Shown here one piece after another: positions 61,963-64,000 of a stretch of 64,000 nt of DNA; position 1 is the first letter of the stretch; each line of letters opens with the position of its first letter. A model generated the notes under the pieces. It made no database searches. It was not told where the DNA came from and saw nothing but the letters and a program-made list of their open reading frames with translations. Source of the stretch: Tritonibacter mobilis (GTDB taxonomy: Bacteria > Pseudomonadota > Alphaproteobacteria > Rhodobacterales > Rhodobacteraceae); the NCBI RefSeq assembly GCF_001681715.1, contig NZ_LNWY01000016.1:62001-126000 (forward strand). The letters run 5' to 3'. Both the position numbers and the translations under genes were made by a program.

Positions 61963-62468
61963 GCCTCTTACCCATCGTCAAATGGCCCGATCCGCGCCTG
62001 ACGGCGATCTGCGCTCCGGTAGCAGAGGGGGAAGACCTCTCAGGCCTGATCGCGAATATGCTGGAAACCATGTATGATGCGCCGGGACGGGGCTTGGCCG
62101 CGCCGCAGGTGGGCGTTCTAAAACGGTTATTCGTGATGGACGTCGATTGGAAAGATGGGGCACGAAATCCCATTGTGATGGTAAACCCGGACATCCTGTG
62201 GCGTGCGACTGAGACCGCCGAGGGCGAAGAGGGCTGCCTGTCTATTCCTGGCGTCACCACACCAGTCACTCGCCCAACAGAGATCCGAGTGCGCTGGTAT
62301 GATGCCGAAAACGCAGTGAACGAACAGTGTTTTGACGGGTTCGCGGCCCGTTGCATTCAACATGAATACGACCATCTCGACGGGCGCGTAACATTCGATC
62401 ACTTGTCGCCAGAGATGCGCCACACGGCTCAACAGCACTATCTTTCCCAAAAGGAGGCCAATGCATGA
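61959..62468 (+). CDS. Peptide deformylase 2
   Basis: Second deformylase, 169 residues, with intact motifs GRGLAAPQ (43-50), EGCLSIPG (Cys93) and QHEYDHLDG (His135, Glu136, His139). It should be active. It overlaps its neighbours by 4 bases on each side. Substrate preference may differ from the first. Confidence 0.92.
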   Translation: MSLLPIVKWPDPRLTAICAPVAEGEDLSGLIANMLETMYDAPGRGLAAPQVGVLKRLFVMDVDWKDGARNPIVMVNPDILWRATETAEGEEGCLSIPGVTTPVTRPTEIRVRWYDAENAVNEQCFDGFAARCIQHEYDHLDGRVTFDHLSPEMRHTAQQHYLSQKEANA

Positions 62469-62962
62469 CCACCCGAACCTGTCTGCCATGGCCCGATAAA
62501 CGCCTGCGCACTGCAGCGACTGAGGTCAGCGAGATCACTGATGAGATCCGTGCGATCTGGGATGATATGATCGACACGATGGAGGCAATGCCGGGTGTGG
62601 GCCTGGCGGCCCCTCAGATTGGGGTCATGCTGCGCCTCGCAGTAGTAGATGGCTCGACCGAGCGTGGCCGCGCTGTGCGTCTCGCCAACCCCGAAATTCT
62701 GCACGCTTCAATCGAGCTGCGTGAACACGAAGAAGCCAGCCCGAACCTCCCAGGTGTTTCGGCAAAAATCAAACGCCCCCGCGCGGTCACAGTGCGGTTC
62801 CTCAATGAGGATGGCGTGATCGACCGACGTGATTTTGTCGGTATTGAGGCCACGTCAGTGCAGCATCAGATCGATCACCTGAACGGAAAGATGTACTTTG
62901 ACAATCTCTCCAAGGTGAAGCGCGACATGCTGATTAAGAAAGCGCGCAAATTCGCGCGCTGA
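62465..62962 (+). CDS. Peptide deformylase-like protein 3, altered active site
   Basis: Third deformylase-like protein, 165 residues. Motif 1 GVGLAAPQ (44-51) is intact, but motif 2 EGCLSIPG reads EASPNLPG, so the metal Cys is Ser92, and motif 3 HEIDH reads HQIDH, with Gln135 for the catalytic Glu. It is predicted to lack normal deformylase activity but keep the fold and perhaps bind formyl-Met peptides. Start overlaps def 2 by 4 bases, so it is co-translated. Open frame and normal codon use argue against a pseudogene. Confidence 0.92.
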   Translation: MTTRTCLPWPDKRLRTAATEVSEITDEIRAIWDDMIDTMEAMPGVGLAAPQIGVMLRLAVVDGSTERGRAVRLANPEILHASIELREHEEASPNLPGVSAKIKRPRAVTVRFLNEDGVIDRRDFVGIEATSVQHQIDHLNGKMYFDNLSKVKRDMLIKKARKFAR

Positions 62963-62966
62963 GCGG

Positions 62967-62999
62967 TTTCATCTTCTCCCAAATACCTCCACCGGAGGC
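62967..62999 (+). repeat. Dispersed intergenic repeat, copy 3
   Basis: TTTCATCTTCTCCCAAATA followed by CCTCCACCGGAGGC, the plus-strand match to copies 1 and 2 at 23754-23787 and 25089-25117. It lies between def 3 and fmt and could act as a weak terminator. Confidence 0.72.
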
Positions 63000-63121
63000 A
63001 CTGGCCTGACCCAGAGGGGCAGGCTTGACCCGTCGCGCGTCAGCGCGTCTGCTCTGGCCCTGACTGTCATCCTGCGCTAAGCCTTCGTGCACAGACGGTT
63101 GCGGCAAGAAGGGGCTGGAAT

Positions 63122-64000
63122 ATGCGGGTTATCTTTATGGGAACACCGGAGTTTTCTGTCCCGGTACTGGATGCCTTGGTGCAGGCGGGACACGAGATTG
63201 CTGCCGTATATTGCCAGCCCCCCCGTCCAGCCGGGCGCGGCAAGAAAGACCGTCCGACACCCGTTCATGCAAGGGCCGAGGCACTAGGGCTTGAGGTGCG
63301 CCATCCGGTGTCGCTGAAAACCGCAGAAGCGCAGTCGGAGTTCACTGCGCTTGAGGCCGATATCGCTGTGGTGGTGGCCTATGGGTTGATCCTGCCACAA
63401 GCAATTCTGGATGCGCCGAATAAGGGCTGCCTCAACATTCACGCAAGCCTTTTGCCGCGCTGGCGGGGGGCGGCTCCGATCCACCGGGCGATTATGGCGG
63501 GGGATGCAGAAACCGGTGTTTGCATCATGCAAATGGAAGCGGGGCTGGACACTGGTCCGGTGCTTTTGCGCAAGAAAACGGCCATTGGAGCCGAGGAAAT
63601 CACATCTGAACTACAAGATCGCCTCTCGATGATGGGCGCGACACTCATTATCGAGGCACTTGAAGCCCTGCCGGATCTCGCGCCCGAGCCTCAGCCCGAC
63701 ACAGGCGTCACCTATGCCAGCAAGATCGACAAAGCCGAGGCGCAGATCGATTGGTCGCAGCCCGCTGAGGATGTGGACCGCAAGATCCGGGGCTTGTCTC
63801 CCTTTCCCGGGGCCTGGTGTGAAGTGCAGGGGCAGCGGATCAAGGTGCTTGCATCGCGACTGGCTGAGGGTAAGGGGCTGGCAGGAACGGTGTTGGATGA
63901 AAATCTGACGGTGGCCTGCGGCAAGGGGGCGGTAGAGTTATTGCGCCTGCAACGCGCAGGCAAAGGCGCGCAGGATCGGGAGACTTTCTTGCGCGGGTTC
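63122..64000 (+). CDS. fmt: Methionyl-tRNA formyltransferase (partial)
   Basis: Formylates initiator Met-tRNA. The 293 visible residues start [19 protein letters not shown]. The catalytic region is [46 protein letters not shown], with the conserved Asn, His and Asp. It runs off the right edge near the C-terminal domain. Placement behind the deformylase genes matches their opposite functions. AAGGGG precedes the ATG. Confidence 0.96.
   Translation, partial: MRVIFMGTPEFSVPVLDALVQAGHEIAAVYCQPPRPAGRGKKDRPTPVHARAEALGLEVRHPVSLKTAEAQSEFTALEADIAVVVAYGLILPQAILDAPNKGCLNIHASLLPRWRGAAPIHRAIMAGDAETGVCIMQMEAGLDTGPVLLRKKTAIGAEEITSELQDRLSMMGATLIIEALEALPDLAPEPQPDTGVTYASKIDKAEAQIDWSQPAEDVDRKIRGLSPFPGAWCEVQGQRIKVLASRLAEGKGLAGTVLDENLTVACGKGAVELLRLQRAGKGAQDRETFLRGF

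Overview
This window comes from the chromosome of an alphaproteobacterium, most likely the Roseobacter group of Rhodobacteraceae. The species is not determined. The signs are high GC, the gene order ffh / aroQ / rpsP / rimM / trmD / rplS / rpmE, MipZ and the DUF1013 protein TrcR, a separate F0 operon with both b and b' subunits, and an inositol locus read through an RpiR-type repressor. No rRNA, tRNA, CRISPR array, prophage or insertion sequence was seen.

Region 1 (1-10104) is a myo-inositol locus. On the minus strand run the RpiR repressor, a CUT2-type sugar ABC transporter (binding protein, permease, single-domain ATPase), iolC fused to an aldolase-like domain, and iolD, which runs off the left edge. 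On the plus strand are two Gfo/Idh/MocA dehydrogenases (the second is IolG) and a hydroxypyruvate-isomerase-like protein. Two GGAA-N6-TTCC sites, the motif known for rhizobial IolR, lie in front of the transporter operon and in front of the dehydrogenase operon. Region 2 (10105-18922) holds an aminotransferase, a sulfurtransferase, TrcR, a secreted RNase T2, the amtB/glnK ammonium module and a class A penicillin-binding protein.

Region 3 (18923-28496) contains a CofD/YvcK-like protein and then a homogentisate module: maiA, a DUF2783 protein, an FAD aromatic hydroxylase, an unusual metallo-beta-lactamase-fold protein, fahA and hmgA. A divergent MarR regulator overlaps a class III adenylate cyclase. 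Region 4 (28497-39732) is the mipZ / ribosomal / SRP region. Its usual translation-gene order is interrupted by an MFS/MerR pair, a DUF1508 protein, a lipoprotein, a kinase-fold protein, bluB and a 49-residue membrane protein.

Region 5 (39733-51713) has an unrecognised protein, prolyl-tRNA editing, an azoreductase/LysR pair, two EamA transporters, the F0 ATP synthase operon atpI-atpB-atpE-atpF'-atpF, a PstB paralogue with a degraded active site, and a GntR/aminotransferase pair. Region 6 (51714-64000) has smc, a lytic transglycosylase, cobalamin genes cbiB-cobC, a glutathionyl-hydroquinone reductase, a MalY-type lyase, three overlapping peptide deformylase genes (the third with an altered active site) and the start of fmt.

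Most of the window is ordinary chromosome. The points most worth following are the degraded PstB paralogue, the altered third deformylase, the homogentisate module with its possible two-component hydroxylase, the textbook MerR promoter with a 19-bp spacer, and small or dispersed elements (a hidden 49-aa ORF, a three-copy intergenic repeat, tandem hairpin repeats upstream of ffh).
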